The notes: a model not told the origin generated them from the letters alone. Counted from the stretch's first letter, positions 53,941 to 62,207 are shown. The stretch: 64,000 nt of DNA from Bacteroidota bacterium (GCA_016714535.1 JADKDR010000005.1:310001-374000), one strand, 5' to 3'. Translations and numbers: made by a program.

Positions 53941-54672
53941 TTATTTCTTATAATCAATTATGTTCTCTATGTACTTTATGTATTTTACTGTATCAATAAT
54001 ATTGGGGTTGCCTTGCTGTGCTTGTCGTTCAATTTTGTAACTGTAACGATATACCAAGCCCACATTGGCAGCATATTTTTCATATTCAAATTCGGGCTTC
54101 ACCAAATTGGTGGTGTCATCAGTGTGCAACACAGTAGCAACTGAGTCAAGGTTAAATTTTCCAACCTGTTCATTTACGTGCACATCAGTAAATTCATAAT
54201 CCATGCGCTCAAATATGTTTTTGCTATTTCCATTCCATGTTTTACCATTCTTAATCGGAAAGCTAACTTTAATGAAACGGTTATTGTCTTCGTTTCGCTC
54301 ATACGCCATGCTGCTAATGCGCGCACTCCATACCTGATAAATTGTCCAATCTGGAAATTGACCAGAATCTTTACGAAATCGTTCGATACGATATGCAAGG
54401 TGTCCTTCATCATCAATAAACGTGTCTGCAACTACCTCTTTTATTTGATAATGGGCGTGAACATAATTTGTAAATCCTGCCTTATAGGTTGAATCAACAT
54501 CGTAAATGATCCAGTCGCCAATTTCAATGGGAGTGTAATTTATTCCGATGTAAGGAATTTCATCTTGCGAAGAATCTTTTTTACATGCGCTTATAGTAAA
54601 AATATAAAACATGTAACTAAATATTGTCAAGCAATATTTAGCCGAATTTGAAACTTGAACTTTTTTTATCAT
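53941..54672 (-). CDS. Lipoprotein, function unknown
   Basis: 243 residues. A hydrophobic stretch ends in a lipobox-like 'FTISAC' at about residue 30, followed by 'KKDSSQDEIPY'. The mature protein ('GINYTPIEIGDWIIYDVDST', 'YQIKEVVADTFIDDEGHLAY', 'KTWNGNSKNIFERMDYEFTD') has the pattern of a beta-sandwich exported protein. No catalytic motif is visible. It lies 11 bp upstream of the subtilase gene on the same strand, which suggests co-transcription, and 18 bp after the next upstream gene. Confidence 0.65.
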   Translation of the reverse strand: MIKKVQVSNSAKYCLTIFSYMFYIFTISACKKDSSQDEIPYIGINYTPIEIGDWIIYDVDSTYKAGFTNYVHAHYQIKEVVADTFIDDEGHLAYRIERFRKDSGQFPDWTIYQVWSARISSMAYERNEDNNRFIKVSFPIKNGKTWNGNSKNIFERMDYEFTDVHVNEQVGKFNLDSVATVLHTDDTTNLVKPEFEYEKYAANVGLVYRYSYKIERQAQQGNPNIIDTVKYIKYIENIIDYKK

Positions 54673-54690
54673 GACCTAAATGGTTTATTT

Positions 54691-55053
54691 TTACAAAGGC
54701 ATAATCATTTCCAGCGCACAAGGACTTTTTACATATACATCTTTCTGCCCATCTGGGTAGGTTATTTCAAAATATACCGAATTTCCAAACCTCCAATTAC
54801 TAATAATAACTTCTGTTCCGTCATCGCTCAATCTTGATTTTAAAGTTTCTCCGGTTTTTTGCAAAGTTCCTTTGTCAATACATTGAGCGGGTCTGCGTAG
54901 TTTAAACTTGTACTCATTAGGTGCTAGTTTTCCATTAAGCGAAGTATCCACCTGATTTATTGTTTGCGCTTTGGTATCTAGCGAAATAATTAAGGCGAAG
55001 AAGAATGCAAGTAAAAAATATCGTGCCATAGTAACAATGTTTTTAATTCGCAT
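54691..55053 (-). CDS. Small secreted protein, function unknown
   Basis: 120 residues, with a hydrophobic signal ('MARYFLLAFFFALIISLDTK'). The body has 'APNEYKFKLRRPAQCIDKGT' and 'ISNWRFGNSVYFEITYPDGQ', looks like a single beta domain, and contains two Cys that could pair. Start at 55053 is supported by a TAnnTTTG box at 55082-55089 on the minus strand; the ATG eight codons later is also possible. It is first in a leftward series with a lipoprotein and the subtilase. Confidence 0.6.
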   Translation of the reverse strand: MRIKNIVTMARYFLLAFFFALIISLDTKAQTINQVDTSLNGKLAPNEYKFKLRRPAQCIDKGTLQKTGETLKSRLSDDGTEVIISNWRFGNSVYFEITYPDGQKDVYVKSPCALEMIMPL

Positions 55054-55081
55054 CTAATTTACAGACTATTTACTAGATGCG

Positions 55082-55089
55082 CAAAGATA
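55082..55089 (-). promoter_or_regulatory. Putative -7 box for the leftward secreted-protein group
   Basis: The minus strand reads TATCTTTG (55089-55082), an exact TAnnTTTG match, 28 bp before the ATG at 55053. It would drive the small secreted protein, the lipoprotein and the subtilase. No clear -33 element. Confidence 0.4.
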
Positions 55090-55169
55090 ATTTTATTTGA
55101 AGCGTTTATTTTACACAAATTTGCAAATAGAAACGTTAGATTTTTTTAAACTATATAAATTAATAAAAG

Positions 55170-55940
55170 ATGGTTCACGAAATTGATTTTAACATAGTAG
55201 GTGATGATGTTCAATTGGTGGAAATTGAATTAGATCCGAAAGAGGCGGTGCGTGCCGAGGTAGGAAGCATGCTCTATATGGAAGAGGGAATAGAAATGCA
55301 AACCGGCACAGGTGGAGGTATATTCAAAGGCTTAAAGCGTATGATAACCGGAGATAGTTTTTTTATAAGCAGTTTTATTAATCAGGGTGGTGGCAAGCGT
55401 AAAGTTGCTTTTGCAGCTCCATACCCGGGAAAAATTATTCGAATAAATCCTGCAGATCATGGAGGAGCATTTTTTTGCCAGAAGGATGGATTCCTTTGCG
55501 CTGCTCAAGGGATAGAAATAAATGTGGCTTTCACTAAAAGATTTGGTGCAGGCCTATTTGGAGGCGAAGGATTTATTCTGCAAAAATTAGAAGGAAATGG
55601 CAATACGTTTATTCATGCAGGTGGTACGATTATACGGAGAGAATTGAAGCAAGGCGAAACATTGCGCGTAGATACTGGTTGTCTGGTTGGCTTTAGCCCT
55701 ACCATTGATTATGACATTAAATTTGTTGGAGGATTTAAAAATGCTTTATTCGGTGGCGAAGGTTTGTTTACAGCCCTTGTTACAGGTCCTGGTTTAGTGT
55801 TTCTGCAAAGCCTACCATTATCGAGGTTAGCTGGTCGTATATTACAAGCGGGAGGATCTTTTGGAGGTAGAGAAGAGTCGCGCGGTCTTGGTGGAATAAC
55901 CGGAGGCTTGCTTGGAGGCTTAATAAGCGGCAAAGAATAA
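55170..55940 (+). CDS. AIM24 / TIGR00266 family protein
   Basis: 256 residues. The family (AIM24, TIGR00266) folds as a repeated beta-helix of unknown function. Hallmarks: 'DVQLVEIELDPKEAVRAEVG', 'MLYMEEGIEMQTGTGGGIFK', 'FINQGGGKRKVAFAAPYPGK', 'GLFGGEGFILQKLEGNGNTF', 'QGETLRVDTGCLVGFSPTID' and 'FGGEGLFTALVTGPG'. The C-terminus is glycine-rich ('GGITGGLLGGLISGKE'). It has no signal peptide, so it is likely cytosolic. It is divergent from the small secreted protein gene. Confidence 0.92.
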   Translation: MVHEIDFNIVGDDVQLVEIELDPKEAVRAEVGSMLYMEEGIEMQTGTGGGIFKGLKRMITGDSFFISSFINQGGGKRKVAFAAPYPGKIIRINPADHGGAFFCQKDGFLCAAQGIEINVAFTKRFGAGLFGGEGFILQKLEGNGNTFIHAGGTIIRRELKQGETLRVDTGCLVGFSPTIDYDIKFVGGFKNALFGGEGLFTALVTGPGLVFLQSLPLSRLAGRILQAGGSFGGREESRGLGGITGGLLGGLISGKE

Positions 55941-56109
55941 TTATTAATTTCTATATCTCTTCATGGCAAGTATTTATTTTAAGACTGAATCGTTTTATTT
56001 TCTTAAAGATATGCTCCATCCGGATATTGCTAAAGCAGGATTCTTTAGTAGTTGTAATTGCATTAATATTAATAGGCAAGAATAAATTTTCATTTATTGG
56101 CTTACAAAC

Positions 56110-56140
56110 TTGATTTGGATAAAAAAAAGACATATATTTG
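56110..56140 (+). promoter_or_regulatory. Promoter of the cupredoxin gene
   Basis: TTG (56110-56112), a 20-base gap and TATATTTG (56133-56140) match the Bacteroidota -33/-7 consensus and spacing. The ATG at 56170 follows 29 bp later. The best-formed promoter together with that of the VWA gene. Confidence 0.6.
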
Positions 56141-56169
56141 CTTAACTCTTAAATCAAAAAAAATCAAAA

Positions 56170-57255
56170 ATGGCAAAGAAAACTACATTATTATTTATTC
56201 TTTTAACTGCCGGAATGGCTATAAGCGATAAAACTTATGCGGCAAAGTTTACTGTTCAAGTAAGCTCGTTTCAGTTTTCGCCAAGTACTTTTAGTATGAA
56301 CCTTGGTGATACTGTGATTTGGCAGTACGTAAATGGTAGTCATACCACCACCAGTACAGTTATTCCTAACGGAGCAGCACCATGGAATTCGCCTATGAGC
56401 CCCAATGTAACAACCTTCTTGTATGTGCCTGCAGTTGTTGGAACGTACAATTATCAATGCAATCCGCATTCAGGCGTAATGCAAGCTAGTTTTGTTGTTC
56501 TTTGCCCGCCTGTGCAGGTTGCAATAGCTGCAAATGGTCCAACCACTTTTTGTAAGGGCGGAAGTGTGACACTTGCAGCCACACCATCTACCGGCACATT
56601 TAAATGGCAGAAGAATGGGGTTGACATCCTTGGAGCGGTAATGTCAACTTATACAGTAAATCAAACAGGAACTTTTAATTACAGTGTAATTCGAACTAAT
56701 AATTGTGGTAATACTTCTGCATCGAATGCAATACAAGTAAAGGTAAAAGCATTGCCAGCTGCTACCATTACGCCTAAAGATACCGTTCTAAAATGTGCAG
56801 CTCAAACCATCACCATGCTGGCAAACTCAGGTAATAACTTAACCTATCAATGGAGACGAAATGCAACCCTATTGAATGGACAAACCAATCAAGTATATAT
56901 GAGCAATCAGGCAGGTACCTATAGGGTTATCGTTACCAACACTGCTTCAGGTTGTAGCCGCACATCGCTACCAACCTATGTTATTAATAATTGCCGCGAA
57001 GGCAATCAATTAGAAACTGATTTGGCTGTTGGGCCTAATCCATTTTCGCATGATTTTTCAATACTACTGCCGGTTTCAGGCATGGTTTGTAAGCTCGAAA
57101 TATATTCCATAAGCGGACAACGTGTTTTTGCAAAAACAATATCTGAAACCACGTCCGGCCTTGGGACTGAGCTAGAGCCAGGAATGTATTTTATTAGAAT
57201 GATAGATGCATCAACAGGAGCGATCTTAAAAATGGAGCGATTGATAAAAAATTAA
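56170..57255 (+). CDS. T9SS-exported plastocyanin-like copper protein with Ig-like domains
   Basis: 361 residues: signal peptide (~1-25), cupredoxin domain (~26-112), two Ig-like segments (~115-280) and a T9SS sorting domain (from ~288, 'VGPNPFSHDFSILL'). A type 1 copper site is visible: H58 in 'YVNGSHTTT', C97 in 'YNYQCNPHSGVM', H100 and M104. The spacing is that of plastocyanin/azurin-like proteins. The Ig-like parts have 'FCKGGSVTLAATP' and 'TYQWRRNATLLNGQ'-type strands with paired Cys. It probably carries electrons or stores copper on the cell surface; this is inference. A strong promoter precedes it and a 145-bp gap follows. Confidence 0.85.
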   Translation: MAKKTTLLFILLTAGMAISDKTYAAKFTVQVSSFQFSPSTFSMNLGDTVIWQYVNGSHTTTSTVIPNGAAPWNSPMSPNVTTFLYVPAVVGTYNYQCNPHSGVMQASFVVLCPPVQVAIAANGPTTFCKGGSVTLAATPSTGTFKWQKNGVDILGAVMSTYTVNQTGTFNYSVIRTNNCGNTSASNAIQVKVKALPAATITPKDTVLKCAAQTITMLANSGNNLTYQWRRNATLLNGQTNQVYMSNQAGTYRVIVTNTASGCSRTSLPTYVINNCREGNQLETDLAVGPNPFSHDFSILLPVSGMVCKLEIYSISGQRVFAKTISETTSGLGTELEPGMYFIRMIDASTGAILKMERLIKN

Positions 57256-57355
57256 TTAGTTGCTACATTGATCTTCGTTAATATGGTTTCAGCCATTTTA
57301 TGCACGATTATTAGAAACATTTTTAAACAAGTTATATAGCAGGATTGAAAATAGT

Positions 57356-57363
57356 TACATTTG
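57356..57363 (+). promoter_or_regulatory. Putative -7 box of the first M43 gene
   Basis: TACATTTG fits TAnnTTTG exactly and ends 36 bp before the ATG at 57400. No clear TTTG -33 element. Confidence 0.45.
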
Positions 57364-57399
57364 CAAAAAGATAATTAACACAATAAATTCTTTAAAATA

Positions 57400-58662
57400 A
57401 TGAAAAAAACACTACTTGTAGTATCTGCCGCATTTTTATGCATAAGCAGCATGAATGCGCAGGATCAAAAAAGAACGCGCCAATGCGCAACACATGAACA
57501 CAACGCAGAGTTAATGTCCAAAGACTCGCAGTTTAAAGCCAATTATGACAGATTAAATGCAGAAGCTGCAGAAGTTGATGCAAATCCCTCATTAAATAAA
57601 GTAACAAACATTGTGACCATTCCGGTTGTTGCGCATGTATTATGGAAAACTCAAACACAGAATATAGTAGATGCTAAGATATTTGCTCAAATAGAGCAAT
57701 TAAATCAAGACTATAGTGCTACTAATACTGACACTAACCTTGTTCCTGCTGTGTTTAAGCCACTTATTGCCAATTCACAAATTCAGTTTTGTCTTGCAAA
57801 GCGCGACCCTCAAGGTAACCCGCATACTGGAATTAACCGTGTACAGACAACAAAAAGCTCATTTGGCTCAAGTAATGATGCAAAATTCACGAGTCAGGGT
57901 GGTGTAGACGCATGGCCTCGTGATAGTTACTTAAATCTATGGATTTGTAACTTAGGTGGTGGCTTATTAGGTTATGCACAATTTCCTGGTGGTGCTGCCA
58001 ATACCGATGGCGTAGTTGTATTGTATTCTTCGATAGGAAGCATTGCAAATCCGGGCTCATTTAGCCCATACAACCTTGGTCGTACAACAACGCACGAAGT
58101 TGGCCACTGGCTAAATCTTCGTCACATTTGGGGAGATTCAAATTGCGGAAACGATTTCGTTTCCGATACTCCTGTGCAACAATCCTCTAATTTTGGTTGC
58201 CCATCATTTCCAAAGATCACTTGTAGTAATGGACCTAATGGCGAAATGTTTATGAACTATATGGATTATGTTGACGATGATTGTATGAACATGTTTTCGA
58301 TAGGACAAGGGGCTCGCATGAACTTGCTATTTAACCCTAACAATGGAACTCGTAAAGCATTATTAACTTCTCTAGGCTGTGTTCCGGCAAGCATTAACGA
58401 AATTTCAGATGCTGCCGAAATCATGAGTATATTTCCTAACCCTTCAAGTGGTATTTTTAATCTATCATTTATGGCAGGAAATATTCGTCAATTTGAAGTA
58501 GAAGTGCATAATCTTGTAGGCCAAAAGGTATTTAGTACGCAAGAAAAGGCTTTTACAAACAGTAACTATCAACTTGATTTAAGTAGTTTGAAAAAGGGAG
58601 TATATAATATGTTATTTAGTACCGAAGGCAAGATTTATACAAAGCGAATAAGTATTCAATAA
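57400..58662 (+). CDS. T9SS-exported M43 (pappalysin-type) metalloprotease, copy 1
   Basis: 420 residues. Signal peptide ('MKKTLLVVSAAFLCISSMNA'), propeptide, then a peptidase M43B domain: 'VVAHVLWKTQTQNIVDAKIF' and 'QLNQDYSATNTDTNLVP' near the start, and the zinc motif 'TTHEVGHWLNLRHIWGD' (H232, E233, H236, H242). The Met-turn is 'MFMNYMDYVDDDCMNMF'. The C-terminal domain ('IFPNPSSGIFNLSF', 'KKGVYNMLFSTEGKIYTKRI') is a T9SS sorting domain. It degrades extracellular protein. The neighbouring copy shares the whole layout, pointing to a tandem duplication. Confidence 0.93.
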   Translation: MKKTLLVVSAAFLCISSMNAQDQKRTRQCATHEHNAELMSKDSQFKANYDRLNAEAAEVDANPSLNKVTNIVTIPVVAHVLWKTQTQNIVDAKIFAQIEQLNQDYSATNTDTNLVPAVFKPLIANSQIQFCLAKRDPQGNPHTGINRVQTTKSSFGSSNDAKFTSQGGVDAWPRDSYLNLWICNLGGGLLGYAQFPGGAANTDGVVVLYSSIGSIANPGSFSPYNLGRTTTHEVGHWLNLRHIWGDSNCGNDFVSDTPVQQSSNFGCPSFPKITCSNGPNGEMFMNYMDYVDDDCMNMFSIGQGARMNLLFNPNNGTRKALLTSLGCVPASINEISDAAEIMSIFPNPSSGIFNLSFMAGNIRQFEVEVHNLVGQKVFSTQEKAFTNSNYQLDLSSLKKGVYNMLFSTEGKIYTKRISIQ

Positions 58663-58687
58663 ATTTAAATAAATAATTTTAAAAAAG

Positions 58688-58721
58688 CGCAACTAAGAAG
58701 TACTTTTGGTTGCGTTTTTTT
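58688..58721 (+). terminator. Rho-independent terminator between the M43 genes
   Basis: CGCAAC (58688-58693) and GTTGCG (58709-58714) form a 6-bp stem flanked by an upstream A run and followed by seven Ts. It separates the two M43 genes. Confidence 0.7.
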
Positions 58722-58767
58722 ATTATCAATAGTCTCTAAGAAAAGTGCGTTAAAGCACCATCACCGT

Positions 58768-60051
58768 ATGCAAAAAATAATAGTTCTCGTTCTCGCTTAT
58801 TTCTTCTCACAATTAAGCCTTATTGCTCAAGATGCTATAATCAGGTGCGGAACCACCGAGTATATGGCAGGCAAAAGTTATGGCAATACCAAAGTTTTGG
58901 AAAATGAAAACCAAAACCAAATATCCGGTGTTATTGTTATACCTGTGGTTGTTCATGTACTATACAAAGGAGAGCCTTTGGGTGTAGGTACAAACATACC
59001 TTCAGCACAAATTGAATCACAAATAGACATTTTGAACGAAGATTTTAGAGCGAATAACAACGACTTAAGTGCAGTACCTAATGTATTTAAGCCAGCAATT
59101 GGCGATTCCAAAATTCAATTTTGTCTGGCAAGCATAAATCCGGATAGCAACCCATCAAGCGGCATTGTGCGCAAGTTGACTACCAATTCCTTTTTTACAT
59201 TGGATGATAAAATCAAGTTTGATACCGCAGGTGGCAGCAATGCGTGGCCTGCTGACAGATATTTGAATATCTGGGTTGGTGATTTAAAGGATTTCGGTGG
59301 GGGCAGTTCGTTATTAGGTTATGCCACTTTTCCGGGCGGCCCGCCTGAAAATGATGGGATAGTTATTTTATCTTCAGCTTTTGGCAATAAAGGTACAGTT
59401 AGCCCTCCTTATAATCGTGGACGCACCGTAACCCATGAGGTTGGGCATTGGTTGGGTCTCTATCATATTTGGGGTGATTCGCAGTGTGGAGACGACTTCT
59501 GCGCAGATACCCCACCGCAAGAGGGGCCTAACTATGGTATTAACAGCGGACAAGGGTTTCAATGTCCTCAATTTCCGAAAATTTCTGCACTATGTGGAAA
59601 TGCACCCGAAGGAGATATGTATATGAACTATATGGATTACACCTATGATAAATGCCTGAATATGTTTACAAAAATTCAGTGTAAAAGAATGAATAATGCC
59701 CTTGAAAATTTCAGATCATCCTTTTTTACAAACTCCATATGCGCGCCAGCACCTGCTGAGGTCGATACTGCCGAAGTTGATTTTGAAATCTATCCTTCTT
59801 TATTTCTTCCCGGTGATGCAACAAATGAGCTTAATGTGCTTATAGTTGGAGAACTTAGTACCGATATAGAAGTTAATATTTACAACGCTTTAGGTCAATT
59901 ATTTTTTAACGAGATTTATCTGAAGGATGAATATGCAACGCAAACCAAATTCATAATCGACACCTCCTTAATGCCGGGTGGTGGATATTTTATAAGAATA
60001 TCAGCTAACAAAAAAGATTATGTAAAACGATTTGTAAAGTCAAAACAGTAA
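58768..60051 (+). CDS. T9SS-exported M43 (pappalysin-type) metalloprotease, copy 2
   Basis: 427 residues, same domain order as the gene before it: signal peptide ('IIVLVLAYFFSQLSLIAQ'), M43B catalytic domain with 'VTHEVGHWLGLYHIWGD' (H223, E224, H227, H233), Met-turn 'MYMNYMDYTYDKCLNMF' and a T9SS-type C-terminal domain ('FEIYPSLFLPGDATNELNVL', 'GGGYFIRISANKKDYVKRFV'). The sorting domain opens with 'YPSLF' rather than 'YPNP', so it is a diverged form. The start codon of mqnE follows its stop codon directly. The pair probably arose by duplication, since the intergenic spacing is short and the orders match. Confidence 0.9.
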   Translation: MQKIIVLVLAYFFSQLSLIAQDAIIRCGTTEYMAGKSYGNTKVLENENQNQISGVIVIPVVVHVLYKGEPLGVGTNIPSAQIESQIDILNEDFRANNNDLSAVPNVFKPAIGDSKIQFCLASINPDSNPSSGIVRKLTTNSFFTLDDKIKFDTAGGSNAWPADRYLNIWVGDLKDFGGGSSLLGYATFPGGPPENDGIVILSSAFGNKGTVSPPYNRGRTVTHEVGHWLGLYHIWGDSQCGDDFCADTPPQEGPNYGINSGQGFQCPQFPKISALCGNAPEGDMYMNYMDYTYDKCLNMFTKIQCKRMNNALENFRSSFFTNSICAPAPAEVDTAEVDFEIYPSLFLPGDATNELNVLIVGELSTDIEVNIYNALGQLFFNEIYLKDEYATQTKFIIDTSLMPGGGYFIRISANKKDYVKRFVKSKQ

Positions 60052-61185
60052 ATGAAAACTTCAGACTCCCAATTGAATTTGTTAGAGGGTTCAATAAAAT
60101 CGATGCCCGTGCAAACCATAGTTGAAAAAGTTAAAAATAATATTAGACTAAGTAACCAAGATGCATTAGTGTTATATCATACAGATATCAACCTGCTCGG
60201 AGTAAGGGCTAATGTGGTCAGAGAAAGAAAGAATGCCGACCATGTATATTTTAACCGCAATTTTCATATTGAGCCTACCAACGTTTGTATCTTTAGTTGT
60301 AATTTTTGTTCCTATTCGCGTCAGTACAAAAATCGCGAAGAAGGATGGGAGCTTAGCTATGACGAAATGCTTGATAAAGTAAAAAGCTATGATGGACATC
60401 CAATTACCGAAGTACATATTGTTGGAGGCGTACATCCCAAAATGGACATATATTATTTTGCAAGGCTATTAAAGGCTATAAAGGAACATCGTCCCGATTT
60501 GCACATTAAAGCATTTACAGCAGTAGAATTGGACTATATGATAAAAAGGGCGAAGATGACCTATAGCGAGGGTCTTGGCTACCTAAAGGAGAATGGCCTG
60601 AACTCGATACCCGGAGGAGGAGCCGAAATATTTGCCACCGAAATCAGAGCTAAGATATGTGCCGATAAATGCACCGCTGATGAATGGCTCGAAATACATG
60701 AAACTGCTCACAGGCTGAGCATGGCAAGCAACGCCACCATGCTCTATGGGCATATTGAAACCTATGAGCACCGTATTCAACACATGAGCCTCTTGCGCGA
60801 TTTGCAAGATAAAACAGGTGGTTTTAATACTTTTATTCCTCTTAAGTTTAGGAATAAGGATAACGATATGTCGCACATAGAGGAGGTTAGTATGATAGAA
60901 GACCTTAAGAACTATGCTGTTTCCAGGCTTTTTCTAGACAATTTTAATCATGTTAAAGCGTACTGGCCTATGATTGGTCGCCAAACAACTCAGTTAGCAC
61001 TTAGCTATGGAGTAGATGATATAGATGGAACCATTGATGATAGTACTAAAATTTATAGCATGGCCGGTTCCGAGGAGCAATCGCCAGCCATGACAACTTC
61101 GCAATTGGTAGATTTAATTAAAAATGCAGGACGGGTGCCAATTGAGCGCGACACCCTTTATAATGTTGTCAAAAACTGGAATTAA
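60052..61185 (+). CDS. mqnE: Aminofutalosine synthase (radical SAM)
   Basis: Radical SAM enzyme of the futalosine route to menaquinone, joining the chorismate-derived product of MqnA and SAM into aminofutalosine. The [4Fe-4S] motif CxxxCxxC is C79, C83, C86 in 'TNVCIFSCNFCSYSRQ'. The barrel continues with 'VHIVGGVHPKMDIYYF' and 'FTAVELDYMIKRAK'. 'GLNSIPGGGAEIFA' and 'NATMLYGHIETYEHRI' are shared by MqnE/MqnC and CofH. The length of 377 and 'GGGAEIF' favour MqnE, though MqnC is a close relative. ATG abuts the TAA of the protease gene (0 bp), so it may be read through from it. Functionally it is unrelated to that protease. Confidence 0.88.
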   Translation: MKTSDSQLNLLEGSIKSMPVQTIVEKVKNNIRLSNQDALVLYHTDINLLGVRANVVRERKNADHVYFNRNFHIEPTNVCIFSCNFCSYSRQYKNREEGWELSYDEMLDKVKSYDGHPITEVHIVGGVHPKMDIYYFARLLKAIKEHRPDLHIKAFTAVELDYMIKRAKMTYSEGLGYLKENGLNSIPGGGAEIFATEIRAKICADKCTADEWLEIHETAHRLSMASNATMLYGHIETYEHRIQHMSLLRDLQDKTGGFNTFIPLKFRNKDNDMSHIEEVSMIEDLKNYAVSRLFLDNFNHVKAYWPMIGRQTTQLALSYGVDDIDGTIDDSTKIYSMAGSEEQSPAMTTSQLVDLIKNAGRVPIERDTLYNVVKNWN

Positions 61186-61425
61186 TTAATGAGCCTGTTA
61201 ATATTTGACTGAAATAATAGGCTGTCTGTTTTTGGATAGCAATTCGTTATGGTTTTTGTAAACAAAAACGTCAACATTCTTATTGCACCTTGATTTCTGC
61301 CGCATTTCCTTTCCTTAAAAACCGGCAGAATTTTTTTTACACAACAACTTACCACCTTAAAACCAATACATAAAAAATGAGCAGGCCACAGCTTCTTGTT
61401 GTTCGAAAAATAATATCTCCACAGA

Positions 61426-61455
61426 TTTGTATTTGAAATTATTCTTCTATATTTG
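61426..61455 (+). promoter_or_regulatory. Promoter of the rpmB ribosomal-protein operon
   Basis: TTTG (61426-61429), an 18-base gap, then TATATTTG (61448-61455) fit the Bacteroidota -33/-7 pattern, with the gap 1 base under the usual 19. The ATG of rpmB lies 25 bp after the -7 box. Confidence 0.6.
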
Positions 61456-61479
61456 CACCCTTCAAAAAAAGAACAGGTT

Positions 61480-61713
61480 ATGTCAAAAATTTGTGATTTA
61501 ACGGGAAAGACTTCGATAGGAGGAAATCACGTATCATTTTCGAATAAAAAAACCAAGCGCAGGTTTAATCCCAATCTTCAAACTAAGCGTTTTTTCATTC
61601 CGGAAACCGGCCAATGGATTACGTTAAAGGTTAGTACAAGTGCATTACGCACTATTAACAAATTGGGTATAAGCGCAGCTATAGAAAAGGTTTTTCGTAA
61701 AGGCAGCCTTTAA
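61480..61713 (+). CDS. rpmB: Ribosomal protein bL28
   Basis: Large-subunit ribosomal protein, 77 residues: 'MSKICDLTGKTSIGGNHVSF', then 'KTKRRFNPNLQTKRFFIPET' and 'ISAAIEKVFRKGSL'. Only one Cys is present, so it is the zinc-free form. The ATG at 61480 is preferred over the upstream in-frame start at 61453 because bL28 begins exactly here. First gene of the operon rpmB-rpmG-bL38, 32 bp before rpmG. Confidence 0.96.
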   Translation: MSKICDLTGKTSIGGNHVSFSNKKTKRRFNPNLQTKRFFIPETGQWITLKVSTSALRTINKLGISAAIEKVFRKGSL

Positions 61714-61745
61714 TATTTAGGATTAACAGAAAAAATAACTGAACA

Positions 61746-61928
61746 ATGGCAAAAAAAGGAAATCGCATTCAAGTAATTTTAGAATGCACCGAGCACAAAA
61801 ATAGTGGACAACCGGGTACTTCTCGTTATATTACTACCAAGAATAAGAAGAATGACCCTGAGCGTTTGGAGTTGAAAAAGTTCAACGCAGTGCTTAAGAA
61901 AATGACAGTTCACAAGGAAATCAAGTAA
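61746..61928 (+). CDS. rpmG: Ribosomal protein bL33
   Basis: 60-residue large-subunit protein: 'AKKGNRIQVILECTEHKNSG' and 'TSRYITTKNKKNDPERLELK' then 'KKFNAVLKKMTVHKEIK'. The second pair of zinc cysteines is missing (only the Cys of 'ECTEHK' remains), so it is the zinc-free C-minus form. It sits 32 bp after rpmB and 29 bp before the bL38/DUF4295 gene. Confidence 0.96.
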   Translation: MAKKGNRIQVILECTEHKNSGQPGTSRYITTKNKKNDPERLELKKFNAVLKKMTVHKEIK

Positions 61929-61957
61929 TTAATAATCTAAATTAATACGAAAATAAA

Positions 61958-62110
61958 ATGGCAAAGAAGGTTGTTGCGACACTAAAAACAGGAAAGGGAA
62001 AAGAGTTTTCGCGCGTAATTAAAATGGTTAAAACCGCATCAGGAGGATATTCATTCAAAGAAGAGATTGTGCATAACGATCACGTAAAAGATTTTTTGAA
62101 AGATAAGTAA
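61958..62110 (+). CDS. DUF4295 protein (Bacteroidota ribosomal protein bL38)
   Basis: A 50-residue gene: 'MAKKVVATLKTGKGKEFSRV', then 'IKMVKTASGGYSFKEEIVHN' and 'DHVKDFLKDK', a basic protein. It is the DUF4295 family, found in Bacteroidota next to rpmG, and to my recollection it was identified as ribosomal protein bL38 in the Flavobacterium johnsoniae ribosome structure. The ATG follows the A-rich leader 'AATAAA'. It lies 29 bp after rpmG and is followed by a strong terminator. Family assignment by neighbourhood and sequence is secure. Confidence 0.85.
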   Translation: MAKKVVATLKTGKGKEFSRVIKMVKTASGGYSFKEEIVHNDHVKDFLKDK

Positions 62111-62133
62111 TTATCGCAATTCATAAAATATGT

Positions 62134-62170
62134 AAATGGCTTCTTTCGCTTGTAGAGAGAAGCCATTTTT
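62134..62170 (+). terminator. Rho-independent terminator of the rpmB operon
   Basis: AAATGGCTTCT (62134-62144) pairs with AGAAGCCATTT (62158-62168), an 11-bp perfect stem, with Ts continuing to 62170. It separates the ribosomal operon from ftsY, so ftsY must have its own promoter in the following ~35 bp or depend on read-through. Confidence 0.9.
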
Positions 62171-62207
62171 TATAAAGATATATTGAGAATAAAAAATAAC
62201 AGGCCGT

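Noticed and set aside
61186..61479. Possible RNA gene upstream of rpmB
   Set aside because: Only a 5-bp stem (AGCCT/AGGCT) and AT-rich sequence are visible. No tRNA or other RNA pattern was found; the region is explained by the rpmB promoter.
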